Position numbers and translations under genes: made by a program
Shown: in pieces, positions 35,600-48,419 of the stretch
Layout of the letters: each line of letters opens with the position of its first letter
Position numbering within the stretch: position 1 is the first letter of the stretch
NCBI GenBank assembly: GCA_026419785.1
Contig: JAODTK010003865.1
Span: 62,001-126,000, forward strand
Origin: Sclerodactyla briareus
Taxonomy: Eukaryota; Echinodermata; Holothuroidea; Dendrochirotida; Sclerodactylidae
DNA: 64,000 nucleotides
Reading direction: 5' to 3'
The notes under the pieces: model-generated
Database searches by the model: none
Told to the model about the DNA's origin: nothing
What the model saw: the letters and a program-made list of their open reading frames with translations, nothing else

Positions 35600-36330
35600 T
35601 TTGATTCCTTGACGAAGTCAGGGGAATCTATGCAGTCACGTTGTGTGTATGTGTGTGTGTGTGTGTGAGACGCCAGGTTGTTAAACACAATAACTTGATC
35701 AGGTCTGAGTGGGTCTGGCTCATACTCGGTATGTGTGTTTCCCATGATGAGTACATGCACCCTATTGTTTTGGGGGTCAGGTCAGAGTCATCTGAGGTCA
35801 CCAGAGGTCAAAGTCTGAAAACCTTGTAAACACAATAAGTCCAGAATGGTTGGTCTGATCAGGTTGAAATTTGGTTGTGAGCTTTCTATGGGGAGCACAG
35901 GAACCTTATTGTTTTTGGTATAAGGTCGGGGTGAATTTTAGTCAAAGATAGACAACTTGTGAAAAGTCGATATTTCGGCCAATTCTGGCTTGTAAACACG
36001 ATAACTTGACCCCGCCTGTATGGATGAAGCTCATACTTGGTATGTGTGTTCCCCATGATGAGTACATGAACCCTATAGTTTTGGGGTCATGTCAGAGGTC
36101 ATCTGAGGATCCCAATAGTCAAAGTCTGAAAATCTTGAAATTCAGTGTGTGGCTTTCTTATCAAGAGTATAGGAACCCTATTGGTTGGTTGGGATAAAAC
36201 GGCAATTTGTCAGTTGTTATGTTGCCCATAATGAGCTGGTGCAATCTTCAATTTGTCTCGTGTCTAGCTATAGGTTGTCAGGAAGAGTCAAGAATCACTA
36301 AGCCTTTTGGCTTCCTGGCTGACCTAATAC
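35600..36330 (-). repeat. AGGTCA-rich dispersed repeat, reverse orientation
   Basis: Begins TTTTTGATTCCTTGACGAAGTC, then a TG run (35640-35668; the CA tail of the plus-strand copies), then AGGTCACCAGAGGTCAAAGT (35795-35814), and finally AAGAATCACTAAGCCTTTTGG (36289-36309), the complement of the plus-strand segment at 4357-4377. Two diverged units of about 310 bp. Confidence 0.7.
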
Positions 36331-36339
36331 TGTGGAAGG

Positions 36340-39235
36340 ATGGACACAAGAAGCTATGATTGAGCTACATGTATAGGAGTGCTATGGGAGGATGGTGCCA
36401 TTACTGCAATCTGATGTAAATTTTATTTTTTATTTACATAATTTCTACACTTCAGCTGCTTTGTCTAACAGTGAATGTCCAGAATTGGCCAATCCCCATG
36501 GCTGAGGGTAAGTGTCACCTCACTAAAGCATAATTGTGTGGACTGCATGCACTGGGTATATCAACATACATGTTTGTTGCTTTGGGATATGCAGAGATGG
36601 AGAATTTTTCCAAGACGGTTCTGCTCACTGAGTAACCACTGATATTTGTGCTGCATAGTGTGTAGGATAGTTTATAAGGCCACATATTGAAAGACAAATC
36701 TGTCTCAACCCAACAATAATATCAGTCATGCACTGCAGCTGAAAGTGGAATGAGAGGCCAATGAGGATCCCTGTAGGTCTCGCCTTAGTTGGCGGGGTAA
36801 AACATAGACTACAGTCTACTGTCCAGGAGTACTGTAGCAAGTGGAGCTGAAGTGAATTGGGATTATTGTGCTGGAAATCCAGCATGTGTGTTGGTAGGAT
36901 GTGTATTCTTTGTCAGAAACTGTTGCTGAATATATATATATTTCTTACCATGGTTATGCTGACAACAACCTGCTTTTTTGAACACATGTATAGGCATTTT
37001 AAAATTTCTCATTGCAAATGGATTACTGTGATGGTCTACAGATAATATATCAAGAAGTGCAGAAGTTTACAAACTCTTGATGGGAGTATTATTTTCTTCT
37101 TATTCCTTTCCACTTTCATTATTTCCCCCAATTCCCATGAAATTGACCTATGTAATCATTGAATTTGGGAAATTGCTCAACCTCAAAACCTGATAATGAA
37201 GGGAAGGCAAAGGATAATGAGCATTGAGCGACACGGTGTACTGGAAGATGGATACCAAATGTTGAGACAAACCTCAGCGTCCATCTGTCTGTCCAATGAG
37301 CTACTGTAACTTAACTGATTTCTACATGATTTGAAACAGAGCCATTTAATTTGCAGACTGGAGCCTAAGAATGTATGCAATATGTGACAATTGAGCGCTT
37401 TACAATAGTGATGGAGGTGCTCCGAGATACTGTGATCATGGGAACAGTACGATACTGGTCTCAATTACTAAACTTCTCTCATGAATTGAGTTGAAAGAAT
37501 TTCAAGTCCGAGGACATCTGAAAGGTAATTTTTCCTAGAACACTAATGATATATAAACAGTTTATCAATGGATTTATTAGTGATTCAAGATCACTCCAAA
37601 TCCCCCTCCGCCACAAAATCGTGATTTTGTTTGTTCAGCTAGTATTATTGTAGTACACTTCTGCCTACCTTTATTGCACAGATTTGAATATGGCATGTGA
37701 GCTACATGTAACTGTGCCATTGACACTTTTTGTATATGCTAAATATCAATCTATATGCTTATTCTGTTGAATTTGTCTCATCACCTGAGGTGAGCAATTG
37801 TACCAAATGTTTTTTCACCTTAATTGCACAGCTTTGAATATGACATGGGGCTACTATGCCATTGATACCTTTCCTCACATCAGAATGCACGGAAGCTGCA
37901 AACCATCAGAGAGGCATGTACTGTGGCACTGGGTACTAGTTTCTTTCAAATAAGTTAAAAAAATTGCCTGAATTATGCAAATTTGACCTCCTGTGACCTT
38001 GAAATTTCAAATTTCCACACTTTCCCCAAATTGACCCCTGACTCACACTGAAATAAATACAGCACTTTTGAAACCCATAAGTTTCAACCTCATCTGTAGC
38101 CAGATATTTTGAATCACCTGCGTACAAGGTGAACGTGGTGATATCAGTTTTCACTTTTCTTAAAAAATTGACCGACACTCAAGGGAAATGTTTTCAATAG
38201 TTCTTGTTGAAAAGGAAAAAAAACAGAAAGTGGAACACCGTAACGAGAATAGGTTGCTTTAGATATTTAGTTTGGTCCCAGAGTTAGACGTTCCCTGTAC
38301 ATTAACTATTGTGTGTTTATTAAAAAGCCCCTCAATGCTCCTCTTTTGGCTTTTGTTTTATTATTATACCTGCTATAGTGATGCCGGGGTTACAGTTATT
38401 AAGGTGGTTAGAAGATGAAGATGACTGTCATGGTGAATGGCCTCTCTCTGAGAGCCACACCACTCAGAATCGGAGTACCCTTCAGGCAGTTCCACTCTTC
38501 AGACTGTCATCATCATTATTATAATAACACATTCATATGTAGCTCCTCTGGTGCAGTGACATATATACATATATATATATACACCATGCCACCATGCTTG
38601 CAGTGCTTGTAACGATTCAACAGATGCTGCTGTTACAATCATGAGAGAATCCTGAAGCTGAGCCTAGACAAAAAGACTCCATGGGATGAGATATCGACAG
38701 GAAGGGCATTTTGCCTGTCTGTCAGATTCTTAATAGCTTTTTGCGAATATCTCCACTTGTGGTTGAACATAGTTCAACTTCGCTCATGCCTGTATAGTCA
38801 CCAAACACATATTTCCTCTCAAAATTAGACGAAAACTATCAATATTGTGAAATTTAGGGAGGATGAACACATTTTTGGAGCACGAGCACTTCCCTTGTGC
38901 TCCGACCTCAACCCCCCCCAGACAAATCTCTCGGTACGCGCCTGACGTTAACAGACATTCAAAATATCGCACAGGTTGAAGCACACATGGATTGCTTTTT
39001 CCAACATGCAGTGCATCCGCCGCCCCCTCTACAACCCGCCCTTCCCAATATTATATGGAAAAAAAATCGTCAAAGCTATACTCTCATAAGCGCCCATCCT
39101 GAAACTTTGCCAAGTGCCCGGGTGCTAGCGGAGGAATATGTATAGTATCTTTGAATTGTTTAAACCTAACAACCTATCGTGTTTGTATTGTTGTTTCATT
39201 AAATATTTCAGTGTAATAAATCATTGAATTCTTCA
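36340..39235. other. Non-coding stretch
   Basis: No secure gene. A 36-nt interval, 36472-36507, has a good acceptor (TTTGTCTAACAG) and donor (GAGG/GTAAGTG), with one open phase (NVQNWPIPMAE). It is too short to identify. A TA/CA microsatellite lies near 38560-38583. Confidence 0.35.
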
Positions 39236-39239
39236 ACAG

Positions 39240-39325
39240 ATACGGCTCTTACAGTCAGCACAGTTGAGAGGAAGCCGAAGCAGAGCTTGACAGCCGATGA
39301 TGAAGAAACCTCCAGTCTGATGAAG
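39240..39325 (+). CDS. Candidate internal exon, unknown product
   Basis: An 86-nt plus-strand interval with acceptor TTGAATTCTTCAACAG and donor GATGAAG/GTGAACATC. In the open phase (two leading nucleotides, then 28 codons) it encodes ALTVSTVERKPKQSLTADDE followed by ETSSLMK. It is hydrophilic and probably disordered. No family recognised and no partner exon found. A minisatellite begins 170 bp downstream, which would lie in its intron. Confidence 0.35.
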
Positions 39326-39494
39326 GTGAACATCGATTTTTATAGTCTAGTACCATTACTCTCAAATTGTTCGAATCTGAACGGTAATCACCACGTTTGC
39401 ATTGTATTCATTTGGTCTATCTCATCTCCGGGAAGTCCGTTGGGGGGACAAGTTGGAGTGAAAACTGCCATTTTTGCATCATCAGGGAATAATA

Positions 39495-41218
39495 GAAAGG
39501 TGTGTACCCTGTAAAGTGGGTTTGACTGGGCACTATGATCGATAATATCTGTGAAGAACAGGAAAGGAGGTGTACCCTGTAAGTGTGGGTTTCACAGGTC
39601 ACTAATTATCAAGTGGGAAATCTGTGAAGAAATGGAAGAAGTGTACCCTGGAAGTGTGGGTTGACAGGTCCACTAATGAGCAGAGGTAATGATTGTGAAG
39701 ACAGGAAGGATGCACCCTGGAGAATGTGGTTTGACAGGTCACTAATGACACAGGTAATATCTGTGAAGAACAGGGAGGAGTGTACCCTTAAAGTGTGACT
39801 TTGACAGGTACTAATGATCAGGGGTAATATCTGAAGAATAGAGAGAGTGTACCCTGTAAAGTGGGTTTCACAGGTCAATAATGATCAGAGGTAAATCTGA
39901 TGAAGAATAGTGGAGGAGTTGGACCCTGTAAAGGGGACTTTGGACAGGTCACTAATGATAAGATGGTAATATCTGTGAAGAATAGCGAGGGAGTTGCTCC
40001 CCTGTAAAAGGTGGGTTTGACAGGTCAATAATGAATCAGAGGTAAATCTGTGAAGATAGTGAGGAGTGTACCCTGTTTAAAGTGGAGTTGAAGGCAATAT
40101 GATCGATGTTAAGATCTGTGAAGAATTAGGGCGGAGTGTACCTGTTAAAGTGTGGGTGTGGCAGGTCAATAATGATCAGAGGTAATATCTGTGAAGATTT
40201 AGTGAGGAGTGTTTACTCGGTAAAGTGGGGGATTGACAGGTCACTAATGATCAAGGGGTGGTATAGCTGTGAAAAATAGGAAGGGCTATTCCCTGTAAAG
40301 TGTGGGGTTTGCAGGTTACTAATGATCAGAGGTGATATTGTTCAAGAACAGTAAGGAGTGTACCTGTAGAAGGTGGTACGTACTAATGAATCAGAGGATA
40401 GCTGAGAAGGACAGGAGAGAAGTATCCCCTGTGAAAGATGGGTGGACAGGTCAGAATGATCAGAGTAATAATGTGAAAGAAAAAGGATACTGTAAAGTGT
40501 GGTTTTGACAGGTCACTAATGATCAGAGGTAATTGTGAAGAAAAGGAGACCCCTGTAAAAGGGTGGGTTGTTGACAGGTCACTAATGATCAGAGGTAAAT
40601 CTGTGAAGAAACGGATACCCTGTAACGTGGGTTTGACAGGTCATAATGATCAGAGGTAATATTTGAAGAAGAGTGAGGAGTGTACACTTGTAAAGTGTGG
40701 GTTTGGCAGGTCAATAATGATCAGAGGTAATATCTGTGAAGATTTTGTTAGGAGGGTACTCTGTAAAGTGGGGATTGACAGGTCACTAATGATCAAGGGG
40801 TAATATCTGTGAAAAATAGGAAGGGCTATTCCCGGAAAAGTGTGGGTTTGGCAGGTTACTAATGATCGAGGTGCTATCTGTCAAGAACATTATAAGGAGT
40901 GTGACCCTGTAGAATGTGGTAAGTCACTAATGATCAAGGTAATATCTGAGAAGGACGGAAGAAGTATCCCCTGTGACGAGGGGTGGAAAGGTCCTAATGC
41001 TCAGAGGTAATATTGTGAAAGAAAAGGATACCTGTAAAGTGTGGGTTTGACGATGTCACTAATGATCAGAGGTAAATCTGTGAAGAAAGTGTTGATACCC
41101 TGTTAAAGTGTGGGTTGACGGTCATAATGATCAGAAGTTAAACTGTGAAGAAAAGGATACCCTGTACAGTGATGGGTTGACAGGCCAATAACTCACGAAT
41201 GATCAGGGGTAATATATG
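39495..41218 (+). repeat. Minisatellite, unit about 72 bp, about two dozen copies
   Basis: The repeated order is TACCCTGTAAAGTGTGGGTT, TGACAGGTCACTAATGATCA, GAGGTAATATCTGTGAAGAA, then A/G-rich TAGG-AGGAGTG. Copies vary mainly by missing or extra single bases, with some truncated units (for example around 40350-40500). There is no sustained reading frame. Both ends pass abruptly into single-copy sequence. Confidence 0.9.
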
Positions 41219-41349
41219 TCATAAGGTTATATATATTTCATTTGAGGGAGACCCAAAGCTCCACTGACGTGACATTGAAGACTTACCACTTTGAATGAAG
41301 GTAAACATAGTTCTTCAGTTAGTATTTATTGTTTTTCTTCTGAACCATG

Positions 41350-42645
41350 CTGAAGGACTCGCTTGCGGTCGCGGTCTTGATTCCGGTCTCGGTCTCGCGT
41401 CCGTTCTCGAGTCCTTTTTTCAGGGACTCGGACTCAGACTCAAAGTTCAATCACTCGGACTAGGACTCGGAACCGGTCCCCGAGTCTGTTCCTCTGTTCC
41501 TCTGTTTTTTAAAATACAGAACGTGATTTAAGATCGTACAAGACAATCAGAATGATATGCACGCGCTCTACAAAAAAGTAGCCCAAATGTTCCCACATAC
41601 TTCCGCTGCCCGATGGTCTAAATCAGAGTGAATGATAAGATAACAGATAGATGCGAATGAAAAAAACTATACTTGTGCTAAAAGTTTGCTAGTGAGGAAA
41701 AATGTTTGCATTAGGCCCCAAATCAGCATGGACAAATATAATGTGATACCCATAAACACAAACATTAAACAACCTGGAAATACTGTTTTCGGAAGATTAT
41801 AGCCTAGCTCGCCCCTTAACTTGGGCCAATGTATATGTTATGATACTTTCTTAACCATGTGATTCTCATATCTGGTATGGTAACTGACAGTGGGTATTTT
41901 ACTTTTCTGCCTACTGGTACATCAATGTGAATAGATATGGCGAAGTTACCTACTAGCAGCTGTGTAATTCTCTATAATTCATTGGAATGCATTGCCTTTG
42001 CCCCCGTGAAATTTGCAGTAACACTTTGATATATCTTGCTCGCTATGTCGTCAGCTCATTTATCATTGGCATGCCATATATCACAATAGTGAGTAGTAAT
42101 AGACAAGTATGTGAATTGAAAGAGTGATTCCACAGGGAGGTAGTATGGGTTCAAAAAAGTGAAGAAAGTTAAGAACATAGATGAATGTGGAAGATAGAAA
42201 TTTCATTCTCAATGCTTTTCAATGCTATTAACTGCATGGCTATCGCTATGTTACCACTTTAATTCAATCAATACTGTCTATTTTCTATAGAATGTGGCCT
42301 GTACACTCAATGAGTCCCGGTCCACAATGAACAACGCTCCTCGCACGCAATATAGTCATTTTTGCCATTGTACAACGCAGTCTATCAGAGTAAAATCATT
42401 AGACCTCTAATACATTCGCACCTGTCATGAGGTATGACCAGCCCACTACTCAGTATATTGTCGATCATTAGCCGCTGCATTCAAACATTTCCCGGTAATA
42501 ATCGCAACAATACAGCGGTTGTTATTTTTGCCCTGAATTTGTACAAAATATTATGGTCAAATTTGGCATAAGGACTCTAGGACTCAGACTCGGAAGCCGA
42601 TGACTCGACTCGTACTCGATAATGGTGACTCGGACTCGACCGGGT
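41350..42645. repeat. Two GACTCG/CGGTCT hexamer-rich tracts
   Basis: Tract 1 (41355-41490) has GGTCTCGGTCTCG then GGACTCGGACTCAGACTC. Tract 2 (42568-42645) has GGACTCAGACTCGGA and GACTCGGACTCGACCGG. The 1.1 kb between is unremarkable AT-rich DNA with no gene seen. The tracts may be the ends of one element, but no clear inverted repeats or target duplication were identified. Confidence 0.4.
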
Positions 42646-42649
42646 ATTA

Positions 42650-43685
42650 TTGAGAGGAATGACTCCCGCACTGTAAGAATCTGAACACAGTTCAAGGAAG
42701 GGACTAAGCGATGACATTGTTGTGTGTATGCTACACTTACCTGTTAGCAGGAATTTGCTGGATCTTAATACCCGGTCTTGTGATATCAGGGTTGGTTGCA
42801 CACATAAACCAGATCAGCTTTTGGGCACGAAAGTTCTCTGAAGGGTGGAGAACCGTTCTTTGATGAAATTTTCTATGTTGGCATACGGGGTTGCGTGACC
42901 ATCTGGATCTGAATGAATTTTGGGCACAAGAGAATTGGGTATGAATAAACAGCCTTTTGATCTATTCTATGTTTGCATGCTTACTGTGAAACTTTACTGA
43001 TTCAATGTTCAAAAAATGAGGCAGGTTGGTTATTGATATAATGGAATATTTGAAGGGCCTAACAAAACCAAACAGGGGGGTTCTGATCATATAAGCAGTT
43101 TTGGGAGAGCCAGATAGCTCCTGCGCATGCGTCATTCTTCCCCCGGCCTAGCATTTGTGACAAACTCTTGTACGGTGCTCTCGTAATCCCTCCACATTTT
43201 TCAATGGAGAGTGACTGCGATCTTTGAGAAACTTGACGTTATTACTCCCTGCTGCTCACAAACAAGTTGTATATCAGTTTAGTCATGATTCATCACGTAT
43301 GCTAATTTGAATCAGTAAATAAATTCTGCAAAATTTACCAATTTATCCACATGTGTCATTAGCACTCGAAATTATCTAATATTTTAGTGACCTGGCATAG
43401 AATTGAAGAGTCCTCCTTAACTGTTAATAATGGGCCAATTTAAATTGAAGCGGGGAGTGATGTTGATTGGCTGGTATCTTTGAATATTGGTGCAGTCTGG
43501 GGTGTGCCCATATCTTTACTGTTCATGTCTGAAGGTCCCTCAGTATGTTGTTTTTGGTGCCGAACAGTTTTCAGGAAATAATTTGAACAGATTTCCTGTA
43601 TTTTTTGCCGGAATCAGTCGGTTTTAACAAAGTTATTGCTACTTTCGAGCTGACTAATTTGGTGAGCTAAAAAATAGAATTTTGT
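42650..43685. other. Non-coding stretch
   Basis: Nothing recognised. AT-rich, with short random frames only. Confidence 0.35.
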
Positions 43686-43689
43686 GCAA

Positions 43690-44640
43690 AATCATATTTT
43701 GGGCCAATTTCAAATTGGTACCATGATAAATTGACCCACCTGTATGGATGAGCTCATACTTGATAGTGGAGTTACCTCAGGATGAGTGCATGAACCATCT
43801 TGTTTTTTAGTCAGATAAAAGTAATCTGAGGTCCGCAGAGGTTAAAGTCAATTTACTCCAATGCCTTTGTCTGATCAGGTTGAAATTTTTTGGGTTTGTA
43901 GTTTCCTCATGGGACTACCGGAACCCTATTGTTTTTGGTTCAGGTCGTGGTGAATTTGGTCAGAAATAGGATAATGTTATAATTGGCAATTCACTTGTAA
44001 ACAATGATAACTTGAAAAACCAGAAAAATCTAGTTGGATGGATAAGTCCAGAATGCTGAATCTGATCCGGTTGAAATTTGGGTATGCAGCTTTTTTATGG
44101 GGAGTACGAACCCTATTCATTTATTTCTGGGTGGCAGACCGGGGTGAGATTTGATAGAAAATTTGGAAATTTGAAAAATTGATAATTTTGCCAAATTTTT
44201 CAGCTTTGAAACCTCGATCCCCGCGCAGGGATTCCCGGAGTAACTGGCTGGATGAAGCTCTTACAATAAGTGTATATGGGTTCCCATATTGAGTAAATGA
44301 TCCCTATTGTTTCTGGGATCAGTGTCAAGATCACCTGAGGTGAAGAGGGGTCAACGTCTGGAAATCTTGTTAACACAATAGATCCAAAAATCCTGGTTTG
44401 ATTCATGTCGAAATTTGGTAATTCAACTTTCTTAATGGGGTTCCAAGAACTGCTCGCTCTAATCGTTTGGATATGACTGGGGCCAGTTTTGGGGAAAATG
44501 GGAATATTGTGAATAAATGATATATTGGCCACTTGTGAGCTTGTTAACCAACCTTCATCTTCACAAGCCACCCCCAAAAAATTTACCTTCATCTGTACTG
44601 AATGGTTAAAACCTATGCATTCCCCTATTGTTGGAATCAT
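43690..44640 (-). repeat. AGGTCA-rich dispersed repeat, diverged reverse copy
   Basis: Shares with 35600-36330 the order: CCTGTATGGATGAGCTCATACTTG, CATGAACC-TTGTTTT, CTGAGGTC-GCAGAGGTTAAAGT, CTGATCAGGTTGAAATTT and GAACCCTATTGTTTTTGG. About three diverged units. The 146-codon minus frame 44200-44640 is contained in the repeat and is not taken as a gene. Confidence 0.6.
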
Positions 44641-44779
44641 TATGTAGAAACAGTCAGGTTTGAAACGTGCATTTTAAGTTACAGCACCATTGGTCTAGTT
44701 TGAGCAGTACAAGAACCATACAATTAGAATTCCATTTTGAACATGGCATCGAACCATACCACCGACTTTGTATGTTGTT

Positions 44780-45120
44780 GTCTCGCCTCATGAAATTCAG
44801 GAAGAGACTTAGTGTCACTATGCTGTGGTGTGTGACACTGTCTCGTTAGCAGGATTTCTCACATCCTGTGATGGCTGATTATGACAAAATTTCTTGTGTA
44901 GCACCGGATTGGGTGTATCACAATCTGAAATAAATTCTGGGGGCCGTGTGCAAAGTCATTAATTAAGTTGGTAATTAGCTTATTTATGTAATTTATTGTT
45001 GAACTCGGTTAGCAAGATTACATAGAACTTATGTGCTACAGTGATGTATTTAGGCGTGTGGACCCTGAATGACAGGACAGACAGTTAGTAACTGATTAAT
45101 TTTGCCGCCTAAAAGTATGA
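44780..45120 (+). repeat. Dispersed repeat flanking zinc-finger copies (copy 1)
   Basis: Family with TTCAGGAAGAGACTTAGTGT, GTTAGCAGGATTTCT, AGTCATTAATTAAGTTGG, GTTAGCAAGATTACATAGAA and a TGATGTA-TT-GGC segment. Related copies lie at about 46880-47220, 48420-48760, 50035-50110 (fragment), 52330-52800, 53565-54090 and 56450-57300. Confidence 0.6.
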
Positions 45121-45344
45121 TTTATCCCAAAATTTCCCCAGTGGGTGGACTTTGGGGGGGTCAGATCGCTGGCTCATAACCCTTGTTTCTTGCCCTGATA
45201 CTTTGATGTTTCCTGTTTCAACTAAGCTTAAATGAGTCTTGAGGTTTCTCTGTACATGTCCTGTTTGTGTTCAGCAACAGAATGGAAGTTGTCATTGTTA
45301 AGAAAATACCAACAGGAGTTTTTTGACAAATTTTATTGCATAGA

Positions 45345-45625
45345 TTGAATTACAAAAAAAAACACCTTCTCCTCATTAACATCATCATAGACATCCAGTG
45401 AATGATGTCGATGCCAATCCCCACGAGAGTCCTCAAGACTTTGCAGGATCATGAGAAGATGAACCTCGAAATAGAGTCGGAGACAATTACAGTTGGGACT
45501 GCAGAACCAGGGGCTATTAATTGTTGAGGATGTGTGCCAGAACGCACTCATTAACACACATGAGAGAGTACATACCGGTGAAGGCGCCTCTCAGTGTAAT
45601 ATTGTTGTGGGAAAGCATTTACTCA
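45345..45625 (+). pseudogene. C2H2 zinc-finger gene fragment (5' part)
   Basis: It carries the N-terminal leader found in the other copies (CGATGCCAATCC, AGGATCATGAGAAGATGAAC, ATAGAGTCGGAGACAATTAC) downstream of an acceptor-like TCTCCTCATTAACA. It then has little more than one finger remnant (CACTCATTAACACACATGAGAGAGT, the helix-to-linker part) before stopping at 45625. It is a truncated copy at the left edge of the tandem zinc-finger cluster. C2H2 proteins of this type are DNA-binding nuclear factors; this fragment cannot make one. Confidence 0.6.
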
Positions 45626-45949
45626 GAATTCACAGTTCTGGAAATTAATCATATTTCACATTGTAAGTGTATACTTTACAGGGTGGGAATTATTACTGAT
45701 GCTTTGAGGCAACTTGGTAGAAAGGTCCCTTACCTTATGGGTAAAATTTCCCCAGTGGGTGTACTTTGCAAGAATCGATGGCTCATAACCTTGAGTCCTT
45801 GTTCTTGCCATAATACTTTGTTGTTTCCTGTTTCAACTAAGTTTAGATTGAGTATTGAGTTCTCTTGTGCAGTCCTGTTGTGTTCCGCAACAGATGAAAG
45901 TTTGTCCATTGGAAAGAAAATAAAACAACTGGGATTTGTTGACCAAGAT

Positions 45950-46870
45950 TATTACATGTTGAATTGCCAGAAAACACCTTTCCTCATATACAGTCATCAT
46001 AGATCACGCTGTGGATGATGGTCGATGCCAATCCAACGAGAGGCCTCAAGACTTGCAGGATCATGAGGAGATGAACCCCGAAATAGAGTCAGAGACAATT
46101 ACAGTTCGACTACAGACCACGGGCTATATAATTCGTGTGTGTGGTAAGTGTTGGTATGAGACCACGAACCAGTGTAATATTGTGAAGAAAGCCTTTGCTC
46201 ATAAGAAGCATTGAAGAAGCATGAGGCGACTACTTAAAGGGAAGAACCTATCATGTGTAATATTTTGAGAAATTGTTTTCTCAGAATGGAAAAACATTCA
46301 GTGTAAATTATTGGGAGAAATCTTTTGTCAGATGTCACTCATTAACACACAGAGAGAGTACATACCTGGTTCATACCATATCGTGGGGGGAAGTGTAAAA
46401 AGTGTTGTGAGAAAGCATTACTCCGAATGAGCATTGTAAGATTTCTAGTGAAGATTACATATCATGTGAGAGACCATATCAGTGTAAATATTGTGAGCAA
46501 TCGTTTGCCAAAATGTACTAATTAACATCACATGAAAAGTAGGGGGCCTCATAACCGGTGAAAAACATTATCAGTGTAAATATTGTGAGCAAGCATTTGC
46601 CGTGTTGCATTTGCCTTGTTGGGATCATTTAAGTTACATGAGACATTCCATACCGGTTAAAGACCAATATCAATGTAAATATTGTCAGAAAGCATATACT
46701 GGAATGCAATCATTACTAACACATGAGAGAGTACATACCGTTGGAAAACCATATCAGTGTAAACATTTGAGAGAGCCTTTACGCATATGAGAGCTTACAG
46801 ATCATGAAGAGATCACATACCCCTGTGGAAGCCCTCAAGGCCAATTCCATGGTGGCATTTTTTACTGAAT
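45950..46870 (+). pseudogene. C2H2 zinc-finger gene copy, frame-broken
   Basis: The leader is open from 46011 to 46214 (DGRCQSNERPQDLQDHEEMN, then acidic and Glu/Thr-rich). It is followed by about seven fingers of the type [10 protein letters not shown]-x6-LK-HERLHTGEKP, giving C-x2-C-x12-H-x3-H. Frames shift repeatedly: only a two-finger piece (46602-46790) is open with a linker. The last finger ends in the tail shared by all copies (GGCCAATTCCATGGTGGCAT, 46838-46857). With an acceptor before the leader and no intron among the fingers, this would be a single last exon. Breaks are mostly one-base gaps, so either decay or base-calling error could explain them. Confidence 0.7.
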
Positions 46871-46879
46871 TGCCTCTTG

Positions 46880-47225
46880 TTCGATATCATTGAAGTTGTG
46901 TTGTGTAGCCTTGGGTGAGTGTACCCAATCTGATTAGATTTTGGGCAGCAAGTCATTAATTAGTTGGGTGATTAACTTATTTTATGTATTTATTGTTGAA
47001 GCTGCGTTAGCAAGATTACACAGAATAACCGTATGTGCTGATGTAGTTGGCATGTAGTACCTTGATGACGTTAGATGAACTTATTAGATTTTCATGCCTG
47101 AAATAGCTAATTTATTGGTCTCATTTGAATAATTAATGCAAATTTTCCAAGTTTGTCGGATTATCACGAAACTTGTGGATTGGTCTACCAGCTATGCATT
47201 TTTTGGCGATTGTCCTTGTTTTGTA
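46880..47225 (+). repeat. Dispersed repeat flanking zinc-finger copies (copy 2)
   Basis: Same family as 44780-45120: GTAGCCTTGGGTGAGTGTA, AATCTGATTAGATTTTGGGC, AGTCATTAATTAGTTGG, GCGTTAGCAAGATTACA, then TGTCGGATTATCACGAAACTTG. It joins the end of one zinc-finger copy to the start of the next. Confidence 0.65.
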
Positions 47226-47569
47226 TGTGTGATAGCACTGAATTCTATTGTTGTGGAAATTAATAGATTTCCAACATTGTAAGTGTATACTCACAGGGTG
47301 GGAATTGTACTGATGCTTTGGAGGCAACTTGGTAAACTGTGCCCTCACTATATGGGTAAAATTTCCATAGGTTTTACTTTGCAGATCGAATGGCTCCTAA
47401 CCTTGTCTTGCCCTGATACTTTGATGTTTCTTGTTCAACTAAGTTTAAAATGAGTATTGAGTTCTCTTTGACATGTCCTGTTTTGGTCCGCAACGATGCA
47501 GTTGTCATTGGTAAATAATAAACAACTGGATTTTTTGACCAAGTATGATCGCATAGATTATATGACAAA

Positions 47570-48415
47570 AAACACTTTTCTCACTTAACAGTCATAATAG
47601 ATCATCCTAGTGAGATGGTCGATGCCATCCAAACGAGAGGCCTGAAGACTTGCAGGATTAATGAGGAGATGAACCCCGAAATAGAGCAAGGCAATTACAG
47701 TTGCGACAACAGACCAGGGGCATATAATTCTGAGGATGTGTGGTACGTGTGTACGACCACACCAGTGTAATATTGTAGAACCATTTTGCTCATAGGAAGC
47801 ATTGAAGAAGCATGAGCACTAACTTAAGGTGACAACCATATCAGTTGTACATATTGTGGAAATTGTTTTCTCATATAAACATATCATGTACATGTTAGAA
47901 ATCTTTTGTCAGAATGCACTCATTAACAAACACATGAGAGAGTACATACCGTGAATAGACCAGATCAGTTGGAAAAAGTGTTGTGAGAAGCTGTACTCAG
48001 AATGGACGTTTAAATACACTACATTACATACAGGTGAGAGTACCATATCATGTAAATAATTGGAAAATCGTTGCCAAAAGGTACTAATGACATCAACATG
48101 AGAGGTAGGCCACATACCGGTGCAAACAGTATCAGTGTAAAAATTGTGAGCAGCATTTGCGCGTGTTGCATTTGCCGTGGTGGATCATTGAAGTTACACG
48201 GACATTCCATACAGGTGAAAGCCCAGTACTCATGTAACTATGTCATGAAAGCATAGACCTGGAATGCAATCATTTAATAACACATGAGAGAGTACATACC
48301 GTTGGAAAACCATATCAGTTCAAGTTGTGAGAGCATTTACTCAGATGAGAGCATTCAAAGAATCATGAGAGATTACATACCCGTGAAGACCATATGGCCA
48401 ATTCCATGGTGCATT
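47570..48415 (+). pseudogene. C2H2 zinc-finger gene copy, frame-broken
   Basis: Leader at 47585-47735 (GATGGTCGATGCCATCC..., with small deletions), then about seven finger remnants at 84-bp spacing. These include PYQCK-like starts and HERVHT-like linkers, ending in the shared tail (GGCCAATTCCATGGTGCATT, 48397-48416). It has more indels than the preceding copy and no open run longer than about one finger. Its upstream leader-intron sequence (CACAGGGTGGGAATTGTACT, 47293) and its downstream repeat match the neighbouring copies, showing tandem duplication of the whole unit. Confidence 0.7.
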
Positions 48416-48419
48416 TTTT

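Noticed and set aside
36472-36507. 36-nt interval with strong splice signals; one frame reads ECPELANPHG, like the start of a sushi domain
   Set aside because: That frame ends at TGA inside the interval and the remaining frame is too short to identify.
37191-37305. Plus-strand 37-codon frame with VLEDGYQMLRQ, resembling the start of a HECT ubiquitin-ligase domain
   Set aside because: Only about ten residues fit. The following residues do not match, there is no convincing acceptor, and the frame ends in TAA.
44200-44640. 146-codon minus-strand open frame
   Set aside because: Lies wholly inside the AGGTCA-rich dispersed repeat; other copies of the repeat do not keep the frame.
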